The notes beneath the pieces are model-generated. The model ran no database searches. It was not told where the DNA came from and worked only from the letters and a program-made list of their open reading frames with translations. Of a DNA stretch of 64,000 nt, positions 46,588 to 55,978 are shown piece after piece; positions within the stretch are counted from its first letter, which is position 1; every line of letters starts with the position of its first letter. A program made the position numbers and the translations under genes. Origin of the DNA: Leptospira sp. WS4.C2 (GTDB lineage Bacteria > Spirochaetota > Leptospiria > Leptospirales > Leptospiraceae); assembly GCF_040833985.1 (NCBI RefSeq), contig NZ_CP162139.1, positions 1,756,001 through 1,820,000 on the forward strand. Reading direction: 5' to 3'.

Positions 46588-47463
46588 ATGAAATCTAGCA
46601 TCCTATTAGACGGTAAAGCGATTTCCGAAAAAATTCGAAATCGAATCGCAGAAACATTAGCAAAAGCTAAATCCGAAGGTAAGGGAATTCCTACTCTTGC
46701 CACCATCCTTGTCGGCAACAATCCCGCTTCCGAAACCTATGTGAATATGAAGGTGAAGGCCTGTGAAAAAGTAGGAATGGTATCGCGTTATGTGCGACTG
46801 AAAGAAGAGACAACCACCGAAGAGCTATTAGCTGAAATTAAAAAACTGAATGCTGACAGTTCTGTAAACGGTATTCTTTTGCAACACCCAGTCCCTCACC
46901 AAATTGACGAACGTTTGTGTTTTGATGAAATTGCCCTGGAAAAAGATGTGGATGGTGTCACAACCATTTCCTTTGGAAAACTATCTATGAATAGTGAGGC
47001 ATATTTTCCGTGCACACCGTACGGAATGATTCTTCTACTTCAAGAATATGGAATCGATGTTACGGGAAAACATGCAGTGGTAGTAGGAAGATCCCCTATC
47101 TTAGGAAAACCAATGGCAATTATGCTCACGAACCTAAATGCTACCGTTACACTGTGTCATTCCAAAACCCAAAACCTCCCTGAGCTTGTAAAACAAGCGG
47201 ACATTTTGGTCGGTGCCGTTGGAAAACCAGAGTTTATCAAGGCAGATTGGATCAAAGAAGGTGCGATTATTTTAGATGCCGGCTATAACGTTGGTAATGT
47301 GGGAGACATTGAAGTCTCTAAAGCTAAGGACAAATCCTCCTACTACACTCCTGTTCCAGGAGGAGTGGGACCTATGACAATTTCTGTTCTTTTACTTCAA
47401 ACTATGTATAGTTTTTTAAATCAATTTTCCCCTAAGTTGGATTCTCATGCCTCAAACCGCTAG
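46588..47463 (+). CDS. folD: Methylenetetrahydrofolate dehydrogenase/cyclohydrolase
   Basis: A 291-residue bifunctional enzyme of one-carbon metabolism that interconverts methylene-, methenyl- and formyl-tetrahydrofolate with NADP. SETYVNMKVKACEKVGM holds the conserved Tyr and Lys of the active site. GILLQHPVPHQI and GRSPILGKPMA are the two PROSITE-type signatures; PVPGGVGPMTISVLL closes the domain. It is the first gene of a plus-strand run in which every junction overlaps. Its last 17 bases overlap the esterase gene. Confidence 0.95.
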   Translation: MKSSILLDGKAISEKIRNRIAETLAKAKSEGKGIPTLATILVGNNPASETYVNMKVKACEKVGMVSRYVRLKEETTTEELLAEIKKLNADSSVNGILLQHPVPHQIDERLCFDEIALEKDVDGVTTISFGKLSMNSEAYFPCTPYGMILLLQEYGIDVTGKHAVVVGRSPILGKPMAIMLTNLNATVTLCHSKTQNLPELVKQADILVGAVGKPEFIKADWIKEGAIILDAGYNVGNVGDIEVSKAKDKSSYYTPVPGGVGPMTISVLLLQTMYSFLNQFSPKLDSHASNR

Positions 47464-48415
47464 TTTTGATGAATGTTTCCAGACGGTGCCCAAACTAGAT
47501 CCTCCAACGGATTTGGATAGTTTTTGGAAGGAAGGGATTGCTGAGTTAAAAAAAGTCCCCATCAAAGCCACATACAAAACGGTTTTGAAAGGTTCTTTTA
47601 TTTGGGAATCACTCAATGATGTAAGTTGTCAAAGTATCGGCAATCATGTGTTATATGGGAAACTGGCCATCCCGAGAAAGAGGGGCAATAGACCAGTTGT
47701 CGTATATTTTCATGACTATTTGGCCGTTCCAGAAGAGATCCAAAAAGGATATTCCGATTTAGGGGTTGCTCAACTTCATATCACCTTACGCGGACATGGT
47801 GAAGAAATGGTTCATGCACCCATAGATCCTACCACAGGAAAGGCTCCGATCGGTTGGACGCCGAATTATTTTGCACACGGTCTTGACCAAAAAGAAGATT
47901 TCTATATGCGCAAACTCTATTTGGATGTGATCAGAACTATAGAATTTTTACGTTTAACCGATGGGATTGACGGAGACCAAATCATTTTGCATGGAAAGTC
48001 AATCGGATCTGCACTCGCAGTGTTCGGGGCAGCTTACTCTGATCGAATCAAAGGTTTGATTTTAGAGACACCTTCCTTTTGTTATATTGATAAAGATCAA
48101 ATTGCATTAAAAGGAAATCCATGGGTTCGGGAACTCACTCCCTTTTTAGAAAAAAGAGCCACTAAGAAAATTGATTATAAAAAGGAATTAGCTTATTTTG
48201 ATGCACTTAACTTTGCAAAAAAAATAAAAATTCCAGCTCTTGTTTCCTGTGGAATGGAAGATGTTATCTCTCATCCAAAATCCACCTTTGCTTTATTTAA
48301 CCATATGAATTGTGATAAAAGAATGCAGCTTTATCCAACGGAAGGAAATGAAGCAGGCAAAGACAAACAACCCCAAGCAAATTTAGAATTTGTAAAAGAA
48401 ATCTTTGCCTTATGA
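47447..48415 (+). CDS. Acetylxylan esterase-like (AXE1) alpha/beta hydrolase
   Basis: A 322-residue alpha/beta-hydrolase of the AXE1/cephalosporin-C deacetylase group. The opening PPTDLDSFWKEGIAELKKVPIKAT, then VVVYFHDYLAVPEEI and LHITLRGHGEEM, are family blocks; the nucleophile is the Ser of HGKSIGSALAVFGAAY. Asp and His of the triad are expected in ALVSCGMEDVI and YPTEGNEAG; the last position lacks an evident His, so the triad may be incomplete. It is cytoplasmic by appearance. Its ATG overlaps folD by 17 bases, and its stop overlaps the cysS start as ATGA. The substrate is unknown. Confidence 0.78.
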   Translation: MPQTASFDECFQTVPKLDPPTDLDSFWKEGIAELKKVPIKATYKTVLKGSFIWESLNDVSCQSIGNHVLYGKLAIPRKRGNRPVVVYFHDYLAVPEEIQKGYSDLGVAQLHITLRGHGEEMVHAPIDPTTGKAPIGWTPNYFAHGLDQKEDFYMRKLYLDVIRTIEFLRLTDGIDGDQIILHGKSIGSALAVFGAAYSDRIKGLILETPSFCYIDKDQIALKGNPWVRELTPFLEKRATKKIDYKKELAYFDALNFAKKIKIPALVSCGMEDVISHPKSTFALFNHMNCDKRMQLYPTEGNEAGKDKQPQANLEFVKEIFAL

Positions 48416-49869
48416 GTCCAGTTCCCTTCGTTTTTCAAAATTCTAAATCTGGAAAAAAAGAAGTTTTTCAACCCAAAGACGAAACTAATGTCACTATTTA
48501 TTCCTGTGGGCCAACAGTTTATAATTTTGCTCATATCGGGAATATTCGTTCCTTTTTGTTTGTGGATGTACTTCGCCGTTCTCTTTTATTAGGTGGGTAT
48601 AAATTAAACCAATCGATGAATATTACAGACATCGACGACAAAATCATAAACGAATCAATCAAACGTAAGGTCAGTATTGAAGAATTTACAAAACCTTGGA
48701 CTGAAGCTTTTTTTAAAGATTTAGATACTTTGCATGTGCAAAAGTTAGAACACTACCCTAAGGCAACCGAGTCCATTGAAGCTATGGTCGGCCTTGTGGA
48801 AACTCTCCAAGCCAATGGACTAGTCTATGAAAAAGATAGGAACTTATACTTTTCAATTCAGAAGTTTAGCCGGTATGGAGAACTTTCTAAGATAGACGTT
48901 TCGGGAATGAAGTCTGGGGTTCGTTATGATGCTGATGAATATACAAAGGATGATGTGAGGGATTTTGTCCTTTGGAAAAACCAAAAAACTGAAGAGGAAA
49001 AGTGTTGGCATACGCGGATTGGAACGGGACGGCCAGGTTGGCATTTAGAATGCTCTGCGATGATTCGAAAAGTTTACGGATCAGGTGTGGACATCCATAC
49101 CGGTGGCATTGACCTCCTATTTCCTCACCATGAAAATGAAGCCGCTCAAAGTCTCGGCGCTTATCCCGAAGAAGAGTTTGTTGGAACCTGGCTACACTGC
49201 GAACATCTATTAGTTGATGGAGAAAAGATGTCGAAAAGTAAGGGAAATTTTTATACCCTACGAGACATTTTAGAAAAAGGATATGATCCAAATTCAATTC
49301 GTTACCATTTGATTTCTGCGCATTACAGAAGTAAGTTGAGTTTTTCTTTAAATAAACTGGAAGAATCAAAGATCGCAATGGAACGGATTCAAAATGCGAT
49401 TTACCGTGTTTTAGAAGCTGGTAATTTATGGGATCATGTCCCAGAAGGTTTTGAAATCGGGAATTTTTCGATTCCTGAATTACAAAATATAAAATTAGAA
49501 TTTATAAGCTCTTTAGCGGATGATTTGAATGTTCCCAAAGCACTGGCTTCCGTTTTTGAATTGGTTCGTATTGTGAATCAGTACTTGGATGGAAATGGAA
49601 ATGCCCCAAAAGATTCATTTTTAAGTGAATCACTTCAACTTTTCTATATAATCAATGAGCTCTTTGCTGTGTTTCAATTTAAAAAACAAATCCAAACCCT
49701 AGATGGTATTTCTGAAGAATGGATTTTTGAACAAATCGAACTAAGAATGATCGCCAAACAAAACAGAGATTTCTCTACTGCCGACAGAATTCGTAAAGAG
49801 TTGGAAGAAAAAGGAATCCTTCTCGCTGATACAAAAGAAGGAATAACCACATGGAAAAAAGCCCAGTAG
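48412..49869 (+). CDS. cysS: Cysteinyl-tRNA synthetase
   Basis: A 485-residue class Ia synthetase. The zinc-binding and HIGH region reads YSCGPTVYNFAHIGNIRSF, with HIGN replacing HIGH as in all CysRS. WHLECSAM, THTGG-like HTGGIDLLFPHHENE and the KMSKS loop EKMSKSKGNFY are all present. The C-terminal helical part (RIRKELEEKGILLAD) is the standard anticodon-binding extension. Its ATG overlaps the esterase stop, and its 3' end overlaps the methyltransferase start by 19 bases. Confidence 0.96.
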   Translation: MSPVPFVFQNSKSGKKEVFQPKDETNVTIYSCGPTVYNFAHIGNIRSFLFVDVLRRSLLLGGYKLNQSMNITDIDDKIINESIKRKVSIEEFTKPWTEAFFKDLDTLHVQKLEHYPKATESIEAMVGLVETLQANGLVYEKDRNLYFSIQKFSRYGELSKIDVSGMKSGVRYDADEYTKDDVRDFVLWKNQKTEEEKCWHTRIGTGRPGWHLECSAMIRKVYGSGVDIHTGGIDLLFPHHENEAAQSLGAYPEEEFVGTWLHCEHLLVDGEKMSKSKGNFYTLRDILEKGYDPNSIRYHLISAHYRSKLSFSLNKLEESKIAMERIQNAIYRVLEAGNLWDHVPEGFEIGNFSIPELQNIKLEFISSLADDLNVPKALASVFELVRIVNQYLDGNGNAPKDSFLSESLQLFYIINELFAVFQFKKQIQTLDGISEEWIFEQIELRMIAKQNRDFSTADRIRKELEEKGILLADTKEGITTWKKAQ

Positions 49870-50624
49870 AAATACTTTTTGGAAAACGTAATTTTTTTGA
49901 ATTTTTGGAGTCGTTAGACCAAGTGGCTCCCGAACGTGGAATCAAAACCATTCGGGAAGTCATTGTAAAAGATTCCCTTGGTAATGAAGAAAAACAAAGA
50001 ATTCGTCAGTACATACCCAACTCCATCAAATTTACAACCGTATCCACTCGGGAACTTGATCGGATTGCCTCTGATAAAAACCACCAAGGTTATGTAATTA
50101 TCCGCACCAAACAAAAATCATTTTTATCACTTGGATTTGAACAATTCAAACAGAATGTTAAGGTCGGCGAAGGCCCCATATTGATTTTAGACCGGATTCA
50201 AGATCCTGGAAATCTGGGAAACATATTAAGAACTGCTGAGTGTATGGGCGTAAAACATGTATTAATGTCTGATCGTGATACTTCCCCTATTACTCCTGTT
50301 GTGGAAAAAGTTTCTGCGGGAGCTGTCCATCATTTACAAATTTACCGAGTGGCAAACCTGATGCATGGGATGGAGTATCTCAAAAAAAATGAATATTGGA
50401 TTTTAGCAACTGATGAGGAAGGGGAAGAAACTATTTGGGAGACTTTGCCTGAAGCTTCGCAGGTGGCAGTGATCATGGGGAACGAGGGAGAGGGAGTGAA
50501 ACGTCTGCTTTTAGAAGAAGCAGACTATGTGGCAAGAATTCCCCTTTTTGGTTCGGTGACCTCACTTAATGTTGTGGTTGCTTGTGGAATCACCTTGGAT
50601 CGGGTTCAAAATGTTTCGCGTTAG
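49851..50624 (+). CDS. SPOUT-family (TrmH/RlmB-like) RNA 2'-O-methyltransferase
   Basis: A 257-residue methyltransferase with an N-terminal substrate-binding domain (VEILFGKRNFFEFLESL... IASDKNHQGYVII) and a SPOUT knot. Motif 1 is LILDRIQDPGNLGNILRTAECMG, motif 2 VIMGNEGEGVKRLL and motif 3 IPLFGSVTSLNVVVACGI. It probably modifies the 2'-OH of rRNA (RlmB-like, 23S G2251) or a tRNA; the two cannot be separated by reading. The location directly after cysS is conserved in many bacteria for RlmB-like genes. It overlaps cysS by 19 bases and the lipase-like gene by 14. Confidence 0.88.
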   Translation: MEKSPVEILFGKRNFFEFLESLDQVAPERGIKTIREVIVKDSLGNEEKQRIRQYIPNSIKFTTVSTRELDRIASDKNHQGYVIIRTKQKSFLSLGFEQFKQNVKVGEGPILILDRIQDPGNLGNILRTAECMGVKHVLMSDRDTSPITPVVEKVSAGAVHHLQIYRVANLMHGMEYLKKNEYWILATDEEGEETIWETLPEASQVAVIMGNEGEGVKRLLLEEADYVARIPLFGSVTSLNVVVACGITLDRVQNVSR

Positions 50625-51708
50625 GCGAAAATTTCTTTTTAAATTTATCGTTATCGGTACAATTGCGTTCCAATCCTGTATTTATGATTTTTATAGAAAA
50701 GAATTTGTATCTGAAGACAAAAAGAACAATGAAATATTGTTACTCGCGTTACTCGGTCTTCTTCCTAATCCTAACCAGAAACTTTTTGCTTTTTATCCAG
50801 GTTATTCTCGGAACCTTTCCGATTCTCAATTTGTTACCTCTGATTTTTTTCCAAAAACAGCGAAAAGGAAATTAGTATTCATCCATGGTTGGAATCCGGC
50901 TGAAAGAGATTCCGATCCGATTACAAGTGATGAAAAAAAAATTCAGAACATAAAAAATACTTTTTTGAATGGAATGGTTCACTTTCAGGAAGGTAGGGCA
51001 TCTGCAAATCTTGATTTTGATCTTTATCTTTATACATACCGTACATCCAACAGCATACTTATCAATGGCAGGCAATTTTACTCTACACTCCGTGCGAACT
51101 TTTCTGATTCAGATCAAGTTTACATTGTGGCCCATTCAATGGGAGGACTTGTCACAAGAGTGGCCTTAACTCCAGAAAATGGTTCCCTTCCTTTTGTTAG
51201 GTTGGTGGTGACACTTGCGAGTCCACAATTTGGATCTCCTTTTGCCACTCCCAGTTTTTTAGGAAGTAATCCTTTTTTAAATGACCTAGGCAGTTATCTG
51301 GTAGGAACTCAAGGTGGCTCGGAGTTGGGGTATACGAACCAAGGTGCTGGGCAAACTGTAATTTCCGGTGCTGAAAATTTGATTTTGGATGTATTGAATC
51401 AGTCATATTTAAACTTCAATTTGAATGGAAAGTTCGTTAGTTTCGCAGGAGTTATGACAAATTGTACAGTCGGTGAAACTTTTTATTATAATACTGGTTG
51501 TACAATTTTAACGAATGCTGGTTTTACGCAGTCAGACGGAATTGTGCCTGTCAATAGTGCAAGAATTGGGAATCTCTCTTACAAACAAATTAATGTTTCT
51601 GATTGTGACCACTCCATGATGGCTTTCCAAACCATCAGTCCTGATGATACAAAAAGTCTGAATCTTTTTACACAAGTGATTACGGAAATTCGTAATTCAC
51701 CTTATTGA
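50611..51708 (+). CDS. Lipase-like lipoprotein (alpha/beta hydrolase)
   Basis: A 365-residue product starting at ATG 50611, which lies inside the methyltransferase gene by 14 bases. The N terminus is basic (MFRVRRK), followed by a hydrophobic segment ending in AFQSC, a lipobox. KRKLVFIHGWNPAERDSDP gives the oxyanion region, and VAHSMGGLVTRVAL the nucleophilic Ser of a GxSxG-type motif; DGIVPVNSARIG and SDCDHSMMAF hold plausible Asp and His. It is probably a membrane-anchored, periplasmic or surface lipase/esterase. It is the last gene of the overlapping run, and the symporter gene meets it convergently. Confidence 0.8.
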   Translation: MFRVRRKFLFKFIVIGTIAFQSCIYDFYRKEFVSEDKKNNEILLLALLGLLPNPNQKLFAFYPGYSRNLSDSQFVTSDFFPKTAKRKLVFIHGWNPAERDSDPITSDEKKIQNIKNTFLNGMVHFQEGRASANLDFDLYLYTYRTSNSILINGRQFYSTLRANFSDSDQVYIVAHSMGGLVTRVALTPENGSLPFVRLVVTLASPQFGSPFATPSFLGSNPFLNDLGSYLVGTQGGSELGYTNQGAGQTVISGAENLILDVLNQSYLNFNLNGKFVSFAGVMTNCTVGETFYYNTGCTILTNAGFTQSDGIVPVNSARIGNLSYKQINVSDCDHSMMAFQTISPDDTKSLNLFTQVITEIRNSPY

Positions 51709-51719
51709 TTGTTTTTGAA

Positions 51720-53456
51720 TTAATTTCCTGATTGGTTTTGTAAAGACCGGAGAGCATGATACAGACCAACTAATCCTAGTATAAAAACGGGAAGACCAAT
51801 GAGTAAATAACCCTCTTTCCAAACTAGACATTGGATCGTATATAGCCCACCGAAAACAAAAGAGAGACCAGAGAGAGTTCCGAGAAGAGAGATACCTAAA
51901 CGATTTTGGTAGATGATTTGTTTCTGGTTTGATACTTCTTTGAAGAGACCCTTCCAAAAGAAAAAGGGAGGTTTGGTTGTTTCATAGAACCGAACTAAAA
52001 CTTCCCTATCGGTATTTGGCAAGATATAAGTGGATAAAATCAATAAGACACTGGCTGTAAGAGAAGTATAAAGAATGGAATAAGGGAATTCTACTTTTAG
52101 ATAAATTGAAAAAAGCAAATATAAAACGGGAGAAAGGATAAAGGCAAAAATTTCTGTCCAAGCCGAAATTCGCCAAAAAAACCAACGTGCAATCAAGATA
52201 AATCCAATTCCAGAGGATGCTTCGAGTAAAAAGACCCACGCCCCTTTGATAGTTTCCATTCCGTACACTGCAAGGAAGAAGGAGCAAACCGCTGTTAGGA
52301 TTTGGACACCATAAGAAACTTTTAGATAGTATGCATCAGACCTTCCTTTCTCTAAGATCGGTTTCCAAAGGTCATTCACAAGGTAAGAGGCTCCCCAGTT
52401 TAAATGAGTTGCCAGTGTGGAAAGGTATGCGGCAAGGAAGGCACTGAGCATAAGACCCATCATTCCGTTAGGCATTCCTTCTTGTAATACCATAAGAAAA
52501 CCTTTGCCACTTTCTACTTCAGATAGATTTGGGTAAAGAAGGAGGGATACAAGAGCGACCAAAATCCATGGCCAAGGACGAACAAAATAATGGGCAATCA
52601 CAAACCATAAAGAACCTTTCAAGGCAGCATCTTCATTTTTTGTGGCAAGGATGCGTTGGGCAATGTATCCACCACCCCCAGGTTCAGAACCTGGATACCA
52701 ACTAGACCACCAAAGTACAGTTAGGAGAATTAAAAAATGATCCCAAGGAAGGGTTCCTGAACTTCCATTTGGGAAAAATAAAATTTTACTACTATCGAGT
52801 TTTGATTTTAGACCTTCGAGTCCGCCAATGACAGGTAAGTTGATAGCAAAATAGGCAAAAAGAATACAACCCATCCAAGCTAAAAAGAATTGAAAAACAT
52901 CAATATAAGAAATTCCTCTAAGGCCAGCTATGGATGTATAGAAAACACCAAATAACAGTAAGTAAACGAGAATATGGGACGCAGTCCAAAGTGGGAAAAA
53001 AACAGGAATGATTTTTAACATGGCTAAATTTACCCAACCAAGAATCACTAGATTGAGTAAAAAACCGATGACAAAGGATTTGAATCCTCTCAAAAAAATC
53101 GCTTCCTTTCCACTATATCGCAGTTGGATCAGTTCCAAATCAGTGGATGCACCCGACCTCTTCCAGAGTTTGGAAAAGAAAAATACAGTGACAAATCCAC
53201 CAACAGACATATACCACCAAATCCAATTTCCGGCAATCCCTTGCCCTCGAATGATCTCTGTTACCGCAAGAGGTGTGTCTGCTGCAAAAGTGGTTGCCAC
53301 CATGGCAGTACCCGCCACAAACCAAGACAAACTTCCTTCTGCTTGAAAGTATTCTTTCGTGGATGTTTGTTTAAAACGAAATCGAAGTAAAATGAGAATG
53401 ATGACTACAAAAGGAAAAAGGAAAAAAAGATAATCAAAAAAATGAAAAGGAATCAT
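51720..53456 (-). CDS. Sodium:solute symporter family transporter
   Basis: A 578-residue membrane protein with about 13-14 predicted helices, of the SSS family: EYFQAEGSLSWFVAGTAMVATTFAADTPLAVTEIIRGQGIAGNWIWW covers helices 1-2, and AAYLSTLATHLNWGASYLVNDLW the sodium-site region of helix 8. Such proteins couple sodium entry to the uptake of sugars, amino acids, organic acids or ions; the substrate is not deducible. The C-terminal part (helices 13-14) is less conserved. The ATG overlaps the hisF stop by four bases, so it is at the end of the lptD-to-symporter run. Confidence 0.85.
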   Translation of the reverse strand: MIPFHFFDYLFFLFPFVVIILILLRFRFKQTSTKEYFQAEGSLSWFVAGTAMVATTFAADTPLAVTEIIRGQGIAGNWIWWYMSVGGFVTVFFFSKLWKRSGASTDLELIQLRYSGKEAIFLRGFKSFVIGFLLNLVILGWVNLAMLKIIPVFFPLWTASHILVYLLLFGVFYTSIAGLRGISYIDVFQFFLAWMGCILFAYFAINLPVIGGLEGLKSKLDSSKILFFPNGSSGTLPWDHFLILLTVLWWSSWYPGSEPGGGGYIAQRILATKNEDAALKGSLWFVIAHYFVRPWPWILVALVSLLLYPNLSEVESGKGFLMVLQEGMPNGMMGLMLSAFLAAYLSTLATHLNWGASYLVNDLWKPILEKGRSDAYYLKVSYGVQILTAVCSFFLAVYGMETIKGAWVFLLEASSGIGFILIARWFFWRISAWTEIFAFILSPVLYLLFSIYLKVEFPYSILYTSLTASVLLILSTYILPNTDREVLVRFYETTKPPFFFWKGLFKEVSNQKQIIYQNRLGISLLGTLSGLSFVFGGLYTIQCLVWKEGYLLIGLPVFILGLVGLYHALRSLQNQSGN

Positions 53457-54220
53457 AGTCTCACTTTGATTCCCATCTCTTTCATTGTTTGTTTGGTTTC
53501 TTGGATGGAAAATTCTCCAAAGTGAAAAATAGAAGCAGCAAGGACCGCATCTGCACCTCCGCGTAGGATGACTTCTGCCATATGTTCTGGATTTCCAGCT
53601 CCACCAGAGGCAATGATCGGAATGGAAAGATTGGAAGTGAAGGATTTCATTAGTGTGATATCAAATCCATCTTTGGTTCCATCTTTATCCATTGAGGTAA
53701 GAAGGATTTCTCCCGCACCCATCTCAACGGCTTCCCTTCCCCAATCAAGTGCTTCTCTACCTGTTTCCAAACGCCCACCATTTAAGTAAACTTCGTATCT
53801 TTTTCGTTCTGGATGGAATTTGACATCAATAGCGCAAACAATGCATTGTGATCCATAAATTTCACTTGAATCTTTGAGTAGTTTTGGATTTTGGAAGGCA
53901 CTGGTATTGATAGAAACTTTATCAGCACCCTTATTGAGTACTGCCTTAACATCTTCGATGGTGCGAATCCCTCCACCTACAGTGAAAGGAATAAAGAGTC
54001 TATTAGCCACTTGTTCCACTAAGTGTAGAAGGATATCTCGTTTATCCGAAGAAGCAGTGATGTCTAAAAAACAGAGTTCATCTGCTTTGTTTTCTTCATA
54101 AGCAACAGCACAAGACACAGGATCACCGGCATCAATCAGGTTTACAAACTGTACACCTTTGACTACTCTTCCCCCTTTGATATCCAAACAAGGGATGACT
54201 CTTTTGGTTAGTTCGTCCAT
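53453..54220 (-). CDS. hisF: Imidazole glycerol phosphate synthase cyclase subunit
   Basis: A 255-residue TIM-barrel enzyme of histidine biosynthesis that, with HisH, makes imidazole glycerol phosphate and AICAR. Catalytic Asp11 lies in RVIPCLDIKGGRVVKGVQF, and Asp at about residue 130 in CAIDVKF. FTVGGGIRTIEDVKAVLNKGADKVSIN and ASGGAGNPEHMAEVI are the paired phosphate-binding blocks. Length and sequence are standard. There is no hisH neighbour. The gene sits between gatA (one base away) and the symporter, so it is co-transcribed with unrelated functions. Confidence 0.96.
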   Translation of the reverse strand: MDELTKRVIPCLDIKGGRVVKGVQFVNLIDAGDPVSCAVAYEENKADELCFLDITASSDKRDILLHLVEQVANRLFIPFTVGGGIRTIEDVKAVLNKGADKVSINTSAFQNPKLLKDSSEIYGSQCIVCAIDVKFHPERKRYEVYLNGGRLETGREALDWGREAVEMGAGEILLTSMDKDGTKDGFDITLMKSFTSNLSIPIIASGGAGNPEHMAEVILRGGADAVLAASIFHFGEFSIQETKQTMKEMGIKVRL

Positions 54221-54221
54221 A

Positions 54222-55688
54222 TTAGGTGATCTCTAGTGGAAGCGCCAATTTACAAATTTCTAATTCGGAAACGGATTTTGCATAACTAAGAAGGTTTGTT
54301 TCATCAAAATGGGACGACGTAATTTGTAATCCGATCGGAAGACCATTGGAATCTACTCCCGCAGGACAACTGATGGCAGGAACGCCCGCTAAGTTGACCG
54401 AAGTTGTGAGGATATCTGCTTGGTACATTTGGATCGGATCTTTTGTTTTTTCCCCCACTTTGAATGCAGTTGTAGGTGATGTGGGCTGGAAAATGATATC
54501 AACTGATTTAAAGAATTCTGCATATTGTTTTCGAATGAGAACTCTTGCTTTTTGTGCTTTGCCGTAATAGGCATCATAATAACCAGAGCTTAGTGAAAAA
54601 GTACCGAGTAAAATTCGACGTTTGACTTCGGGCCCAAATCCTTGGGTTCTGGATTCCGAATATAGATCGTCCAATTTACCAGCACCTTCTTTGCGTAATC
54701 CATACCGAATTCCATCAAAGCGACTTAAGTTAGATGAACATTCGGCAGTGGCGATCAAATAATAAACGGGAATGGCATATTTTAACAAAGAAAAATCGAG
54801 CGGAACAAGAGTTGCTCCCTTGGATTGTAATTCATTTAATATATCCGTATAACGTTTGTTTACATCAGGGGAAAAATTAAATTCTTCTGCTTTCATCACA
54901 CCAATTCGTTTGCCCTTCCAATCAATGGAAGAGACAGAATTTGCTTCAAAAGGATTTACTTTTGAAGTTGTTTGATCTTTATGATCAATGCCTGATATGA
55001 TTTCTAAAATATCGGAGATACCTTGTAAGTCATTGGAAAAGGGACCGATTTGGTCAAGACTGGAAGCATAAGCTACGAGTCCGTAACGAGAAACACGTCC
55101 GTATGTTGGTTTTAATCCCCAAATTCCGCAAAGGGCTGCTGGTTGGCGAATGGAACCACCTGTGTCAGAACCAAGAGAAACTGGTAACATAGACGCTGCT
55201 ACTGCCGCCGCCGAACCACCGCTAGATCCTCCCGGGATGCGATTTGTATCAAAGGGATTTCTTGTGGTTTGGTAAGCACTGTTTTCCGTAGATGAACCCA
55301 TAGCAAATTCATCCATATTCAAACGAGGAAATAAAACAAATCCTTTGTCTTTTAACCTTTGGATGACAGATGCATCATAAGGAGAACGAAAATTTTCCAA
55401 AATGCGAGAGGAACAAGAAGTAATCTCACCAGTAATACAGATATTGTCTTTGATTCCAATGGGGATTCCATCAAATTCGGACAGTAATTTTCCTGATTTC
55501 CTTCTATTGTCACTGTCTTCTGCTTGTTTTAAAATTCGATCTTTGTTAAATTCCAAAAAAGCCTTAACTTTGGCATCAGTTCCTTCAATTCGTTTAATAT
55601 AAGCTGATACTAAGGCAGTTGATTTCAAAGATCCATCATTTAGTTTGGTTTTGATTTTGGAATAAGTGAGAAAATTTAAATCTTTCAT
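54222..55688 (-). CDS. gatA: Glutamyl/aspartyl-tRNA amidotransferase subunit A
   Basis: A 488-residue amidase of GatCAB, which makes Gln-tRNA (and possibly Asn-tRNA) from misacylated tRNA. The catalytic Ser-cisSer-Lys triad lies in [10 protein letters not shown] (Lys ~79) and in [32 protein letters not shown]. Its N-terminal start overlaps the gatC stop by four bases. gatB is not in this window. asnS is also present, so GatCAB here probably serves Gln-tRNA; that is inference. Confidence 0.95.
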   Translation of the reverse strand: MKDLNFLTYSKIKTKLNDGSLKSTALVSAYIKRIEGTDAKVKAFLEFNKDRILKQAEDSDNRRKSGKLLSEFDGIPIGIKDNICITGEITSCSSRILENFRSPYDASVIQRLKDKGFVLFPRLNMDEFAMGSSTENSAYQTTRNPFDTNRIPGGSSGGSAAAVAASMLPVSLGSDTGGSIRQPAALCGIWGLKPTYGRVSRYGLVAYASSLDQIGPFSNDLQGISDILEIISGIDHKDQTTSKVNPFEANSVSSIDWKGKRIGVMKAEEFNFSPDVNKRYTDILNELQSKGATLVPLDFSLLKYAIPVYYLIATAECSSNLSRFDGIRYGLRKEGAGKLDDLYSESRTQGFGPEVKRRILLGTFSLSSGYYDAYYGKAQKARVLIRKQYAEFFKSVDIIFQPTSPTTAFKVGEKTKDPIQMYQADILTTSVNLAGVPAISCPAGVDSNGLPIGLQITSSHFDETNLLSYAKSVSELEICKLALPLEIT

Positions 55689-55969
55689 GTTTCGATTACC
55701 TTAGGTACTACAACGTATCCATTTTCGTAAGATGGAGCGATTTTTGCTAAATCATCTCTCTTTAAACCATTTTCAGCAAAGTCCTTTCTCAATTCATAAA
55801 AAATTTGTTCATAGATTTCATCGTCACCGACACTTGATGTGTCTAAGTTTTTGATTTCGTCTACGTATTGTACAATCCGAGAAAAGTCATTTAACATAGA
55901 AGATACTTCCGCATCCTCAATGTTCAATTTTGCCAAGTTGGCAATGTTTTTTAATTCTTTTTCATCCAT
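55685..55969 (-). CDS. gatC: Glutamyl/aspartyl-tRNA amidotransferase subunit C
   Basis: A 94-residue Gat[41 protein letters not shown] is the family's N-terminal helical block, and the C-terminal half ([22 protein letters not shown]) wraps around GatA. It stabilises GatA in the complex. It overlaps gatA by four bases and lies nine bases after the sugar-transferase stop, so it is in the same transcript. Confidence 0.92.
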   Translation of the reverse strand: MDEKELKNIANLAKLNIEDAEVSSMLNDFSRIVQYVDEIKNLDTSSVGDDEIYEQIFYELRKDFAENGLKRDDLAKIAPSYENGYVVVPKVIET

Positions 55970-55978
55970 AATGTTTCC

